Part shown: piece by piece, positions 11,382 to 23,446 of the stretch | How positions within the stretch are numbered: the first letter of the stretch is position 1 | Layout of the letters: the number at the start of each line of letters is the position of its first letter | Source of the DNA: Agelaius tricolor | Taxonomy: Eukaryota; Chordata; Aves; Passeriformes; Icteridae | Assembly (NCBI GenBank): GCA_023055355.1 | Contig: JALJCS010000039.1 | Span: 2,343,001-2,407,000, forward strand | Length of the DNA: 64,000 bases | Reading direction: 5' to 3' | Translations under genes and position numbers: made by a program | The notes under the pieces: generated by a model | What the model was told of the DNA's origin: nothing | Database searches by the model: none | Seen by the model: the letters and a program-made list of their open reading frames with translations, nothing else

Positions 11382-11529
11382 GACCAATGTGTAAATATCA
11401 CTGTTTGCTGAATGCGATTACCATTGTCTGTGTATAGCTGTATATTGGATGTATAATGTATGTGTTTGTAGAGTTAGAATTTAAATTAGTTTTAGTAGTA
11501 AGCAGACGATACGGGGATAAGGGGTGGAA

Positions 11530-11811
11530 TGTCCTGGGTTGACTATATGATGCTTTAAACCCCAGTCGTGTGTACCAAGGGACGCACTGAATTTTGTGTG
11601 CAAAAATGTGGTGCTTGAAAGAGCATGCATGTGTCTGCATGCTGAGGGCAGCACTTGTATTTTTGAAATGAGCCCAGTTACCCATGCTCTATCACAGGTG
11701 TGTTATGTGGGAAGGGGCTGTGCCTGTGTGAGATCTGCTTGCACAACTATTCCAATAGAGTCTTTTAATTAAACTACTAATGGTACTAACTTCTCTATTT
11801 GTAATTTCACA
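11530..11811 (+). mobile_element. ERVL 3' LTR
   Basis: A purine-rich tract (11,511-11,529) is followed by 'TGTCCTGGGTTG', the usual opening of songbird ERVL LTRs. The unit ends near 'TTTCACA' at 11,811. At about 282 bases it is compact. No matching 5' LTR was found, so age cannot be estimated from LTR divergence. Confidence 0.75.
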
Positions 11812-12500
11812 ACCAAAAGTGGATGCCACTTCAGCTGCACCACACAAGAACTTCTCTACAGATGCTGCAGAATGCACATGATGGGTATCAGCAAGCGCCC
11901 AAATTCCAAACTGGACGGGACGCTAATATTCTAAAGCAAATGCCATACCAGCCTGATATAGAATGGCTAGTGGCAGGAGTCAAAAATGCATCTCACAGAG
12001 CCTGATGGACACACTCAAATCCGGTATCAAAGTTGTTACCGAAATCATCACCAAAATAGAGAAAGAAAGAGAACATCATGAGTCAGGTGTCTTCTTGTGA
12101 TGGACAAATCTGGAACCACCAACAGCTCCTCAGATTTTTAGCTTCCTCAGCAAACCAGTTCTAATTTTAAAGAAATTAACCCTCCTCTTAACCATATAAA
12201 CCTATGGATGTGGTAGAAAATTAAAACAGCAGCAGAACAGTACATATGTACTGTGGACTGTCCAGAGGATCTTGCAAAAGAATTTGCATCGGGATAAAGA
12301 GAAGGGGACAATGAAACAAGGCCTTTGTTTGACATAAGCACAAGCAATTCCCATAAGTAAACAAGTACTTAGCACAGACCTACAATAGGCACTTAGCACC
12401 AGTTAGCATAAGAAAAACCTGGCGGGCCTAACTTGACAGGAGAGGGACTTGACAAAAAGCTTTAGACACATTCTACCAGAAGAACTAAGGGCAAGTGTAA
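11812..12500 (+). other. Probable old retroviral 3' remnant
   Basis: A short open stretch (11,823-12,005) with 'DIEWLVAGVKNASH' reads like retroviral envelope or tail sequence. It is followed by AT-rich decayed sequence, a possible polypurine tract at about 12,298-12,310 and an LTR-like segment. It may be the far side of ERV-A, displaced by the ERVL and MROH block, but it matches no other copy in the window, so the assignment is tentative. Confidence 0.3.
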
Positions 12501-13430
12501 AATGAGCCCTGTGCAGGGAAGCCATGAGGAAGAAGTGCTGCTTTAGGGCATGGAGGCCGCTCCTGGCCAGCGCCTGGACATTAGCTTCAAGTACAGGAAT
12601 CTGACAGAATGTATTTTTAACCCCCTGCCTATCGAATCAGCTCAGCAGAGTCAAGATGGATGGTATTTTTGAGATACATTTCTGACACAGCCAGGGCCAT
12701 CCCAAAAGCAGACAAACGCTCATGGGTCAGCAGAGAGGAGCAAGGAGCACTGGGCTGCGCTCAGGGTACCTCAGCATGGGGCTCCAGTGGGAAGGGCAGG
12801 CAGGCCTCCCACATTCAGGGCATCTCCTGCACCAAAAGGACGGGCATTTTGTCCTCTTCATCCCTCCACCCCAGAACCAGGTCTGACAGCTCCTCCTCTG
12901 GAGTGGAGTTTTCCAGTTACAAGGTCATCTCACACTTGGCCAGTGCATGAGATGAGGCTGCAGTGACCTTTGATACCACCTCCATGCCAACCACAGCTCC
13001 ATTGTGCATCGTTCCTCTTTCACAGGTTCACTTCCCATCGATTGACCAGTCCATTGTTTCCCTTAAGGGTTAAATTTCCACCAGTTAAACCATAAGGTTT
13101 CCTTCATTCTCTGCTCTTCATTTTCTTGTTGATGAGCACAACAGGGGACCAAATATGGCAGGGCCTTAGACACAACTTTGGTCCCTGACACACACAGGCT
13201 CCTTGTCCCACTGCTGGTCTTCAGTGTGCTCAGCGAGATCTGGAACTGCATGGTGCTGTGGAACTACACCTTCAGCACAGGGACCTTTCCAGCCTGACCT
13301 GCCCCCATTCCTCTGGGTCTGTGCACAAAACACGGCGTGGCAGAGAACGGCAGCAGGGGCCTGTGTGTCCCAGGGCCCCGGATTTGCTTCAGCCCCACAG
13401 GGATGCAGGCAAGGTGAAGAAGCCAAACTG
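12501..13430. other. Downstream flank of MROH copy 1, nothing identified
   Basis: No exon, RNA gene or clear repeat was recognised. The part from about 13,200 on resembles 540-770 and 28,620-28,830, so it is part of the shared 3' flank of the MROH units. The rest is single-copy within this window. Confidence 0.4.
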
Positions 13431-13436
13431 TTTATT
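13431..13436 (-). terminator. Poly(A) signal AATAAA of MROH copy 1
   Basis: The + strand reads TTTATT; on the gene strand this is AATAAA, about 260 bases after the stop codon of MROH copy 1. It is the nearest canonical signal and is conserved in the fragment at 769-774. Confidence 0.7.
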
Positions 13437-13697
13437 AATGAAAGGCAAAAAAAGGGATGATATGGGAGGGAAAAAGGGAATGGGCAGGCAGGGTCTTAGG
13501 GCTTGAGAAATGGAGCTATCAAAAGAAGAGTGGAAGGAAACATAGGAATAGGCATGGTCTGAGGGCTGGTGAGATGACGCTGTCCAAAGGGAGGGAGGGT
13601 GGAGGGGCAAAAGTGGATGGACAGTGTCTGAGGGCTGGAGGGAGGGAGCTATCTACAGGCAGGGAGAGGGCTGAAGCCACGCGAGCTTCCCACAGGC

Positions 13698-16600
13698 TCA
13701 GCCGTACCAATCATCAACTATGTCTAGAGCTCCAGGGGCAATGGGAGATGCTGTCCTCTTCAGTGTCTCCTGGTGCTGTTCTTGGGACACTGGCTCACTG
13801 GATCCAGAAAAGGACCCTATTTCTTCAGGTCTTAGGCCTACTTTAGCATGACTTTCAATGTTAGAGCAGGATGGGCTGGCATTGTTCTTTGGGGATTCTA
13901 GGCCTGGAAGAGAGAGAAAGAGAGCCATGGTCAGAGCCTGGATCTGCAGTGACCTGAGGAAAGCATCCAGCCAGGGCCACCCCACCCAACTCTTGCCGTG
14001 GCCGAGAGAGCAAGAGAGAGGTGTTGCCAACAGGATCAGCAGCAAGCTGCGGGCCAGGAATTCCGCCCGTGTCCCTGAAATCTCTGTGTGCTCTTCCTAC
14101 GCCACCTCTTGTCAACACATGGAAGGAAGCCCACTGCAGCCGGGACAGAGTTTGCAGCTCCCTGCTCAGGCATTGCAGCTCGCTGGCCCAGGCCGCTGCC
14201 CTCACTCACCCTGACTGAGATCCTGGAGCTCTTGCTGCTGCTCCCTCATCCTGGGAAACCCGGCCATCTCTGAGAACAAAGAATTCATCTTGGCCCCAGC
14301 GGCACAGCTCCCTGCCGGTGGTGCTGCCGGCGCTGCGGCCACACGGGCTGCTGGCCCGGCAGGGCTCAGCCTGGCCCTTGCCGCACGCTGCCGCCCCAGG
14401 GCAGGGCTGCCAGAGGGCGGCAGCAGCAATGCCCAGGCCAGGCGGGGCTCCACGGTGCCGGGCCCGGCTGGCGCTGCCGGGGCAGCAGGCAGGGCTGGGG
14501 CTGAGCTGTGGCGGGCTGGGCCGGGGAGGGAGCCCGGGTTCGTGGCTCACCCATGAACCTGACGGCCGCCTCTCGCAGGGGCTCCTGTGGGCTCCGCAGG
14601 TAGCGCAGGGCCTGGCGCAGGTGCTTGGCCGCTCTGCTCCTGTGCTCTGCCAGCTGCAGAGAGCGGCAGGAGGGAAGGGTTGGCGCGGGCTCAGCCCCTG
14701 GGCCGGGCGCTGCCTGCGCCCAGCCCCAGCCTCCCCTGGCCGCACAGGCCTGAGGCGCGGCCAGCAGCCGCTGGCCAAGGGCTCCCGAGGGCAGGGGGCA
14801 GAGGGCCGGCTGCTGCCCGGGGAGCCGCGGTGCCGGCCCGCAGCCCCGCCGGGCCGGGGCTCCATGGGCACCCAGCTGGGGCCCACGGGAGCCTGGAGAA
14901 GAGCCCACGCGGCCTCTGGCTGCAGCAGCGGGCAGGGGCACAGCTGCCTGGCCCCACACACTGAGCGCCGCCCTCAGGGGCCTTCTCCGGGCTGAGCCTG
15001 TGGCTTCCAGGCCCTCCTTACCAGGCACTCATCGACCCTCAACGGCGGCTGCTTCTTCAACAGCTGTACGAGCTTCCTCCTCTTCAGGAACTCAGCCACA
15101 CGAATCAGCGTTTCCCGAGAGGCCTGCAGAGCAGCAGAGACCCAGAGATGGCCCCAAAGCACAGGGCACCGGACCCACATCCCTGTGCCAAGGCCTGGAG
15201 GAGGCATCAGCCCGTGAGGCACCAGGGCAGGAGGCAGCCAAGCCCCCTCCCAGAGATCCACCAGCATCACAGGAAACCTCACCTTTGCCACGTCCCAGTT
15301 CTTATCATGACAGTAAATTAAAAGTTCATACAGGCTCTTGCTCACAATTGTCCTCAGGGGCTTTTTTCCCTCATCCACTACCAATTCTATCACCTTGCTG
15401 AAGAGTTGAATGGAGAGCACCTGCACATGGCTGTTGTCCTAGAGGAAACAAAAGACCTACATCAATTGCTCCAGTCCCAGCTGGGCAACGGCCTGAAAAT
15501 CCAGAGGGCACAAAGTTTCTGGGAAACACCTGATGCCTGTGGCTCAGGATGCAGAAGCTTACGTGGTCAAAGAGCAGCAGCAGTGCCTCAGCCAGCTTTG
15601 GGGCAGTGGTGCTGGATACCAGGATGCCTTTGTGCTGGAGCACATTCGTGAACACAGAGAGGGTCATGCTAACCACCTCTCCTTCTGCATCATCCAGCAG
15701 CTCCAGAAGGCTTGGAGACAGACAGCACATTCTCCTGGCCTGTGTGGAACACAAGGCTGTGCTGGGAAGCCATGGACGGCTGCACCGCCACAACCACCCT
15801 GGCACTGCAAGGCCACCCTGCTGCTGCAGGGCCCACAGGCCAAAGGCCTGAGCCAAAGCCCTGAGGAGGTGAGGCAGGAGAGCTGGGAGCAGCTGCCTCA
15901 GCTCCTGAAGCCCTGCCAGCCCAAGGGGATGCTTTCCCCAGTGCAGCTTCAGCCGCTGCCCCCTTCTCACCATCAAGAGATCCTTGCTGACCACCACGAG
16001 GCCTCTGAGGGCCAGGCGATGCCTCTCCCTGCACTTGCTGTGCAGGAACCTCAACAAGACCTTCAGGACACTGCCACCACATTTCCTCAAGTCCAGGCAC
16101 TCGAGGACCTGCAAGGCACAGGGCAGTGACAGGGAGCCGGCCAGCAGGAGCCCGGAGCCGCACAGAGCTGGGCCCAGGCAGCAGCAGCAGCAGCACAGTG
16201 CACGGGCACCGTCCTGGCAGCTGTGGCTGTGAGAGGGCAGAGAGCTGGGAGGCAGCGCTGGCCTTGAGGCTCACCTCCACAAAGAATGCCAGGAAGGGCA
16301 GATCCCAGTATGGGTCCTGCCTGCTGAGCTGCCTGAGCAAGTGGAGTGCGATGCGAGAACACAAAGGGACCAAGTTACGGCGCATCTCCCTGGCAGGGGG
16401 AAAAAGGCACCAAGACCCTGAGGTGGGGAAGCAAACCTTTCCCAGGACTGACTCAGAGAGGTCTGGTCTTTCCCCAGCATCCCTGGAGGGCATGTGGGTG
16501 CTCTGGCAGGCGGCCACTTCTGGGCACCCTCCTCTCCCAGCCTTTTCCAGTCTCCTTGGCTGTCCCTCAGTGACGAGGCTCTCTGGCCCATGATCACAGG

Positions 16601-18943
16601 GACTGAGTGGGGCACAGGGCACAAATGCCGGGGGCAATGGGGAGCAGGGGGTCTCACCTGGCCAGCAGACCCATGGCATAGTGCTGGGTGTGAGCACACA
16701 GCAGCGTGTCCCAGCCACGCTTGCGCTCCATAGACATCACCTCATTGTCACAGCGCAGTCGGCAGAGCAGAGCCTTCATGGCCTGCACTGCAAACCTGTG
16801 TGCAGAGCAATGCCCAGGTCACACTGGGAGCACTGGCACTGGCCACAAGGGCATGGGAAGGACAGGAGGACTGGGACCTGTTGGAATTGCCGGGAAGGCG
16901 GTGTTCCTCCTGGCATGCTCTCCAGAAATTTCCAGCTTCCACTGGTGGCATCTGCTGTGTGGCAATGACAACATGGAAGAGCAGTGCCACAAACAGGCGG
17001 GAGGAATAAAGGATCATGGCTTCGTGGCACTTGGGCACCTGGACAATCACCCAGAGTGCCAGAGTTGCCTGCAAAAGAAGCAGCCCAAGACAGCGCTCAG
17101 TGCCGAAGTGTCCATGGGGCAGGGCCCAAGGGCAGATGCAGGAGGAGCAGTGGGCCTGGTGCCCCCTGAACCTGCCCCTTGCCCAGGGTTCAGCCCAGCG
17201 CCTGAGGCATAGAGAGGACAGAGAGCTGCTAGCGAGGTGACTGAGGGGTAAGCAGAGGCCAAATCCAGAAACTCACAGCCAGGGCAAAAACGTCCCTGTC
17301 GTCCCCATCAGAGGTGCGTGTGCTGTGCAGTGGCCAATCCTCCATCACGCAGAGCAGTGTTGGCAGCATTTTCTCCACTGCTGGTCCCGATGAGCCTATG
17401 GTTCTCCACATCATTGCAGCAGCTCTGTGGGATCAGAGCTCTGTGTCAGGGGCATCTCAGTCCCAGTACCGTGCCCTGTGCAGCTGTGGGGGCCCAGGTG
17501 ACAGAGCCCCGGTGCCCTGAGGGGCAGGGAGGGAGCATTGGCAGCAGGCTCGGGAAACAGAGGGGCCCCAGGGTCCTGGACCTCTCTGCCTGTCTGGCAG
17601 AGCCCATAGCACAGGCTGTGCAGGGCTGTGGGCCCCAAAGGCTGGTGAGCCCTGAGCTGTGCAGGCACGTGGGCCCCATACCTGTCACACGTTGGGGCAC
17701 AGCGCAGGAGGCTCAGCACCACGTCTGCAGGGTGTTCTTCAGCCAGCCTCACAATGTCACTTTGCAGCCTGGCATCCACAGTGCCATGGGATACCAGCCT
17801 CTGGTGGATGCTCCTTACAATGGCTGGCACCTGGAGGAGGCATGGGGGAGATTTTGAGTGCTGTCCAAGGCAGCAACTTGCCCAGCTTCCCCCAAGAAGG
17901 GCTTCCCTTCCAGTCACACTGTGCTGGCCTCAAAGGCTGAGGGGGCCCAGTGACCATGGCTTGAGGGGACACACGGTCCTGGCAGGCCTCCAGGCCTGGC
18001 CTTGGGCTGCTTACCTGCTGCTGAGGAGAAATAGCACTCTCCTTGAAAAAATCCTCAGTGGGAGCATGAATCCCAGTGGGAGCTGGCCTGGTGCCAGTGT
18101 TTGTGATGCCCTGAGTCATTCTGGTGTCAGTGTTTCTGATGGCCATGTTCCCAGTCATTGCCATGTGAACAGCCTTCACCCTTTGAGAATTCATTGCATT
18201 AATTCCTGAGTGTGCTGTCCATTCTGGGCCGGCATGAGGCTTTGCCTGGAACTGGGTCGGCCTGGAGTCAGGCTGGGCTGGGCCCTCAGCTGCTGTGGTG
18301 GTGGTCTCTCTGCGCTGAATGCGCAGGAATTTCTGGAACCTCTGCAGCAGAACAAAGGACAGGGAAGGCAGGGACGTTGCATGGCATGCTCCAAGCGTGG
18401 TGCTCGGCTGAGCAGGGACAGCAGGCCCAGCCCAGCTGGGGGTGGCTGCAGGTACCTTCAGGGTTTGGCGGAAGCGGCCAGGGCCGGGTTCCTGCTCTTG
18501 TGTCTTGTCCAGGGCTGCACCTGGCAAAGAGCGAGCGCAGCCAGAGCTGAGGGAGAGGCCGGAGAACACAGCCCAGCCCTGCGCTCCCCAGGCAGGGAGA
18601 GCCCCGGGATGCCCCGGGGCATGGAGCACGGCCACTGCGGGGTGTCTGCCCAGCCCCTGTTCCATCCTGTCCATGAGCATGTCCCCAGGGGATGGGATGG
18701 GATGGGATGGGATGGGATGGGATGGGATGGGATGGGATGGGATGGGATGGGACGGGACGGGATGGGCTAGGATGGGGCCAAGTTGGCTGTAGCCATCAGC
18801 CCTGTGGCCCAGCTCTGCTGCTCACCATCCTGCAGTGTCTGAAACTGTTCCGGTTTTTCAGGCTGTTGTGCTGGGGCAGCTCCAGACCTTTTCTTTTCTT
18901 TCCCCCTGAACACTTTGAACAGGCTGAGGAATCTGCCTGCCAT
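13698..18943 (-). CDS. MROH-family HEAT-repeat protein, copy 1 (15 exons, 730 aa)
   Basis: Exons on the - strand: 18,943-18,826; 18,520-18,456; 18,341-18,015; 17,830-17,682; 17,424-17,277; 17,068-16,878; 16,795-16,658; 16,389-16,275; 16,108-15,971; 15,739-15,563; 15,438-15,283; 15,123-15,022; 14,653-14,551; 14,269-14,210; 13,903-13,698. All have AG acceptors and GT donors and join without a frameshift or stop (2,193 nt). The product resembles avian Maestro-like HEAT-repeat proteins: 'MAGRFLSLF' start, an alpha-helical middle, 'STTAPKLAEALLLLFDH' and 'SPQEPLREAA' near the end. HEAT repeats usually form protein-binding solenoids; the function of these bird paralogues is not known. Oddities: exon 3 is 177 nt longer than in copies 2 and 3, and the last exon is unrelated to theirs. 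The chosen ATG matches copy 3; an in-frame ATG also exists at 19,006. Confidence 0.85.
18687..18775. repeat. (GGGAT)n pentanucleotide array, intron 1 of copy 1
   Basis: About 17 units of a GGGAT/TGGGA repeat, with a few GGGAC variants at one end, lie within intron 1. The G-rich strand is the template strand of the gene. The same kind of array is at the same place in copies 2 and 3. Confidence 0.95.
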
Positions 18944-19335
18944 GTCAGAGTCTGGCCTTGAGGGCACCTTACAGAGAGATGCCTGAGGAAAGCTCAAAGT
19001 CAACAAGTTGTGCAGTTGTGCCTTGAAGGCACCTGAGACAGGGAAGCGTCAGGAAGAGTGGTGGACTTCAAGTCCTGCACTCTGGGTTTGAGGGCTCCTG
19101 TCACAAGGACAGGAGGCTCCTCATAAACTGTTGTGGTCACCAGATCCCACAGTTTTGCCTCAAGGGCAGCGGCTGCAGGGATGGGAGATATCTCGGAAAA
19201 GCTCCAAGTCACCAAGTCTCTCAGTCTGGCCTCACAGGTGCCTGCAAAAGAGATGTCTCGGGAAGGCCAGGGGCCACCAAGTCCAGCAGTCTGGCCACGA
19301 GGTCACCTGTAGGAACAACGACTCGGAAAGCTGCG
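18944..19335 (-). repeat. Degenerate ~63-74 base tandem repeat before MROH copy 1
   Basis: A recurring block of the form 'GTCTGGCC..GAGGGCACCT' appears near 18,950, 19,013, 19,081, 19,151, 19,225 and 19,290 on the + strand. It gives at least six diverged units directly upstream of the start codon. On the gene strand the last unit runs open into the ATG frame. The array could be promoter, 5' UTR or N-terminal coding repeat; the sequence alone does not decide. Confidence 0.65.
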
Positions 19336-19339
19336 GGTG

Positions 19340-20589
19340 GGACAGGAACGAGCGCGCTGTGCGGGGGCTCCTCACGGCACTGCTCTGTCCCGTCCTGTCC
19401 CAGCGCGTGCTCTGAGCATTGTGGCATACTCTTGTCACCACCAGCTCCTTTGTCACCATGAGTCACAAAGGGGCCTTGGTCACCAGGTTCCGTTCCATGG
19501 CACGGTGACCGTGCTGCAGCGTGTCACAAAGGGCCCTTGCACACACTGCCGCCTGCCCTGGGGCCGTCCCCAGCCCAGCCAAAGTGGCCCAGGCTGGAAG
19601 GAATGCCTGGCCCCGGGTGTCTAAGGCAGCCCCACAGGATCTTTAGGAAGGGCTCAGAGCATCAGCAAACGCTGCCCTGCTCTGCGGGCTCAGGGCAGCA
19701 GAAGGAGCCCCCAGGGCTGCCGACGCAGCCGCGCTGGGAAGGGCACGGGGCCTTCCAGGGAAGCTGGCACGGCCTCCTTGGGACACGTCCCGGCCCGTGG
19801 CCATCCTAAACCTGCGGGTGTGACATGCACAAGGAACGTGTGGGCCCGGGCACAAATGCTGCTCTGAGCCCTGGGGCCCGGGCAGCGCTGGCAGCAGCAG
19901 CTGTGGCAGAGTCCCCACCCAAGCAGAGCTGCCACCCCCGAGCCCTGGCAGCGCTGGTGCCTGTCTCCTGCCCCAGAGACCTGTGCCCCCGGGGGGCTTC
20001 TGTGCCACAGGGAGCCAAAGCCCACCTGCACTGGGGGCTGTGCTCCTTCCTGCAGGGGATGATGGCCAGAGCACCTGGAGCAACTGCTGGCAACACTTGG
20101 TCTCTGTCAGATGATGTTTCTCCTTCCTGAAATGTATTTTTTTCATGGAAGGCATTTGCAGTAGCACCACAACACCATCCATTTCTGAGTTTCCCAGGGC
20201 AATTAGATTGCAAAGTAACACTGTGATGTTTCCTTGTGCTTTTCTCACTCTCTTTCCTCCATTCTGGGAAAAATAGAATCTGCCCTGGCTCTGATATTCT
20301 CGGCTTCAGTTGCTGCCTGTCTGGCTGTGGCAGCTCATGTCCAAACAAAACTGTGTCCCTGCTGAGCACAGCAATGGGTGGCCACAAATAGGGAGGTTCT
20401 CCAGTGAACATGAAGGCAGACACGTGGAAGTACAGAGGATAAGGATAACTCTGGGAGGAGAAGCTGTTCAGTGTCTCTGATTACGGTGCCCGCACCCTGA
20501 AGCAGCAGCCAGGAGAAGTGCTGTAAGCAGACACGTGCAGTTTTGGGCACCACAATAGAAGAAGAGAGTAAGCTATTAGCCAGAATGCA
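19340..20589. other. Intergenic arm sequence, no gene seen
   Basis: GC-rich up to about 20,080, AT-richer after. Repeated inverted at about 44,200-45,420. ORFs on both strands are short, lack splice context and differ between the two arms by frameshifts, so none is called. No RNA gene was recognised. Confidence 0.5.
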
Positions 20590-20990
20590 AAGGAGGACTG
20601 CAAGGATGGAGTGTGGTCTGGAGGGGCAGCCCTAAGTGCAGCTGAGGCCACTCTAGTCTGTTCAGCCTGGAGGAGAGTAAAGGGCGTCACTGTGGTCTCC
20701 AACATCCTCCTGAGGGGAATCAGAGGGGCTGCTGCAGCTCTCGTCACTGTTGGGAGCAGTGACAGCACTCGAGAAAAGGGCAGGGAGCTGGGACAGGGCA
20801 AGTTTCATTTCCATATCAGGAAAAGGTTTTTCACCCAGAGCACGGTCGGGCACTGGCACAGGTTCCCCATTGACGCAGCCCAGCGGAGCCCGGGCCGGCT
20901 CTGGGGAAAACTCCGGCGCTGTGCCAGGAGTGGGGAATGGCCAAGGCATGGGCTCTGCCTGCGGCTGAACCTGATGAGCCACTGCTCAGT
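20590..20990 (+). mobile_element. CR1-type LINE 3' fragment
   Basis: Contains the CR1 landmark 'AGGAAAAGGTTTTTCACCCA' followed by a 'GGCACTGGCACAGG' variant of the usual 'GGAACAGG' block. The upstream part has the 'TGTTCAGCCTGGAGGAGAG' block, also typical of bird CR1 3' regions. The fragment is old and lacks ORF2 coding. Inverted twin at 43,790-44,200. Confidence 0.7.
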
Positions 20991-20999
20991 GGCTCAGGA

Positions 21000-21560
21000 T
21001 CTGATAACTGCGGCACGGAGCAGGCAAAAGAGAAGGAGGAGGCTCCTCCATTGTGAGGTTCCACAGGCAAAGGTTTATCCCAAGGGCAGGATTCAGAAGC
21101 AAAGAGCCACCAGCACTTCTGTGCACGGCATTTTATAGGGGTACAACTCAGGGGGTGGATACAAACCATTGACCAAGAAGGAATCTGCAGGGCAGGAGCG
21201 AGGGGATTACATCAGTTGCTTGGGACTAATTAGGACAGATGGGAGGAGAGGGTAGGTGCCATGGGCCAGTGGGGTTTCCTGCAATAGGGGAATTCCAAAG
21301 GGGTGGTGCAGTCAGGGATTGGTCCAAGACAAAACTGACAGGGAAGGTTCAGGAATAAAGAGCTGGGTTACCTTGACAGGCAGGGAAGAGCTGGAACAAA
21401 GAGTGGGGAATGGCATGAGGGACAGCTTTGAGGGAGGGCAAAACCTAGGGGTAAACCAACTTGGGAAAAACAGGGTGTACATTAAAACAAACTATTATAA
21501 AATAACTGATAAATAAACACAAACTGCAACACCCCAGGGAAATGGGCACAGCACCAAGCC
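21000..21560 (-). mobile_element. Solo LTR-like element, minus orientation
   Basis: On the - strand it carries a TATA box ('CTATAAAATG', about 21,130-21,140) and a later GATAAA poly(A)-like site near 21,080, followed by GC-rich sequence. This is a U3-R-U5 arrangement. The inverted twin (43,240-43,790) keeps the TATA. Family not recognised; the ends are approximate. Confidence 0.5.
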
Positions 21561-22178
21561 CGTCTGAGGTTGAGAAGTCTTTGAACAACATCAAGCAGTC
21601 ACCCAAGCTTTTAGACACTACATCAAAAGTCAAGGGTTGTGAACTCTGGGTTTACATGAGTATATACTCCTGAGTTTTACTTTAGGCAGTGTTTTAAGAA
21701 ACTTGTTTTATGTCCAATCATAGCCCAGTTCCTTGTAGATTGTGTAGAATGTGTAATCCTTTTGTTTTCATTGCTTGTTAGGACTATAAAAAAGAATATT
21801 GGTGCTGGGTGACTCAGAGACACCCAGTGTGTGTTAAGTGCAGTATACAGGGCATAAAGAGAAGGAAAAGAGAAGTAGTAGTAATACATACTGGTAAGTT
21901 TGGAAATTAAGATAGCATTAAGAATGAATAACACAAGAAGTAAAAATGTTATTAAAAAGAGTCCACTAGAATGTATTTTAGCACATGAGAAAGATTTGGG
22001 AGGAATCCTGGAGGGTAATTTTTCAAAGAAAGGTAATCTGATTAAATACTCTACCCCATGGTAGTAGCCTTGGTATCAGTTAGAAAGTGGTGAAAAGTGA
22101 TCCCCTAATGGAACTTTAAATTATCACACATTGTGACAGTTGATGGTATTTTTATGAAAAGAAGAAAAATGAGATCAT

Positions 22179-23446
22179 GTGATGTATGCAGACGTGTTTT
22201 TTACCCTGGAGAATAAACCTGAGTGGCAGAAAGAATGTGGCTTTGATTTGGCCCCACAGGACCCTTTAGTCCTAGCTTTGGAAAGAAATAACAGGCAGAA
22301 AATAAAGAGATGCTGTTCAGCATGTAGCATAGGGCAGAGATGTTTGAAATTGGCTAAAAAGCATGAGGAAGATTGTGTTCTAGGTGTCCAAGAGTTACAG
22401 CCGAGTTACCCCAGGCCAGCTTGGGTACACTCCCCCTCACCCAACCACTCCGCACCCTGAATGAAACCCAAATGGCAGTGAGGATGAGATGAATAATCCT
22501 GGGGAGGGGACAATTTCAGAGACCCCAGTGACAACCAACACAAGGAATAAAACCAAGGAAACTCTGCCTTTAGTCAACCCTTAAGGCAAGCAGTAGGTCC
22601 CCAAGGAGAAGCCATGTGGGTGAATTTCTGCTTTTCTACTAGTGATCTGAATCATTGGCAGGAAAAAGTTAAAATTTCTAGAGAAAACCCCAGCAAAGTA
22701 GCAAAACAATTTGAGTTCATAGTCAGGAATCGAGACCCAGACTGAGGTGATACTGATTTCATGCTGACAGAGCTAAGAAAACCAGCAAAAGAGTTGGTGA
22801 TAGAGGTAGCCAGAGCACATGTGCAGGGACAAATTGCTAGTGGAGCCTGACAAGGTACAGTGGACCAGCTGTTTCCTACTGTAAACCCTTTGTGGGACCC
22901 AAATGATGCAGGCAGCTGTGCAATGGTAGCCAGATACCAGGAACTAGTCAAATTTGAATTAAAAAATGCCATTCCAGAAGCAATAAATTGGTCAGTAATC
23001 TATAATGTTACACAGGGACAGCAGGAGTCACCCACTGACTTTGTGAACAGGCTCTGAGCAGCTGCACGGAAATGCACAGCCCTGGATCCCTGGTCGGATA
23101 TGGGAAAGCAGCAGCTCCTTTCCCTGATGTTTGGGCAATCTAGCCCAGATGCCAGGCAGGAACTTCAGAAGCTGAAAGAGCCTGTAAAGAGAGACTTAAA
23201 GGCATTAATGAAAAAGCATAGAAGGTGTATGATAATAAAGACAGAGAAAAAGAAAAAGAACTCCCTGCAACCACAGTGGCAGCTCTGGATCAGCTCCAAG
23301 GAGAGGACGTGGGTGAGGATGAATCAGAGGCAGGGGCCAAAATACCAGAGGCAGAGGAGGTTGAAACCAGCCACAGGCCAAGCTGGGGCCAAATCAATGT
23401 GCATCTTGTAAGAAAGGACACTGGAAATGCCAGTGCCCAGAGTTAG
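22179..23446 (+). pseudogene. ERV-B (left) gag remnant
   Basis: 22,179-22,460 is a matrix-like frame. A capsid-like part follows in pieces: a 'FSTSDL' block near 22,630, then 22,860-23,057 with the major homology region 'QESPTDFVNRL', interrupted by TGA, then 23,100-23,411. A zinc knuckle near 23,398 reads 'CASCKKGHWKCQC', one residue shorter between the second Cys and His than the usual CX2CX4HX4C. The lineage signal is gammaretrovirus-like. Confidence 0.65.

Larger units (their letters stand above)
7524..11811 (+). mobile_element. ERVL element (class III), 5'-truncated, with 3' LTR
   Basis: The order is gag remnant, protease, reverse transcriptase, RNase H, integrase, polypurine tract and LTR, with no envelope, as is usual for ERVL. 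No 5' LTR was found; the element begins directly after the MROH fragment. The RNase H-integrase frame is long and open, while gag, protease and RT are broken. It is the best-preserved polymerase in the window. Confidence 0.8.

Noticed and set aside
11823..12005. Small + strand ORF as a host gene
   Set aside because: No splice context, sits directly after an ERVL LTR and reads like a retroviral remnant.
13698..18943. MROH copy 1 as a pseudogene
   Set aside because: The different last exon first looked like truncation, but the exon has a proper acceptor, the right phase, an open frame and a poly(A) signal.
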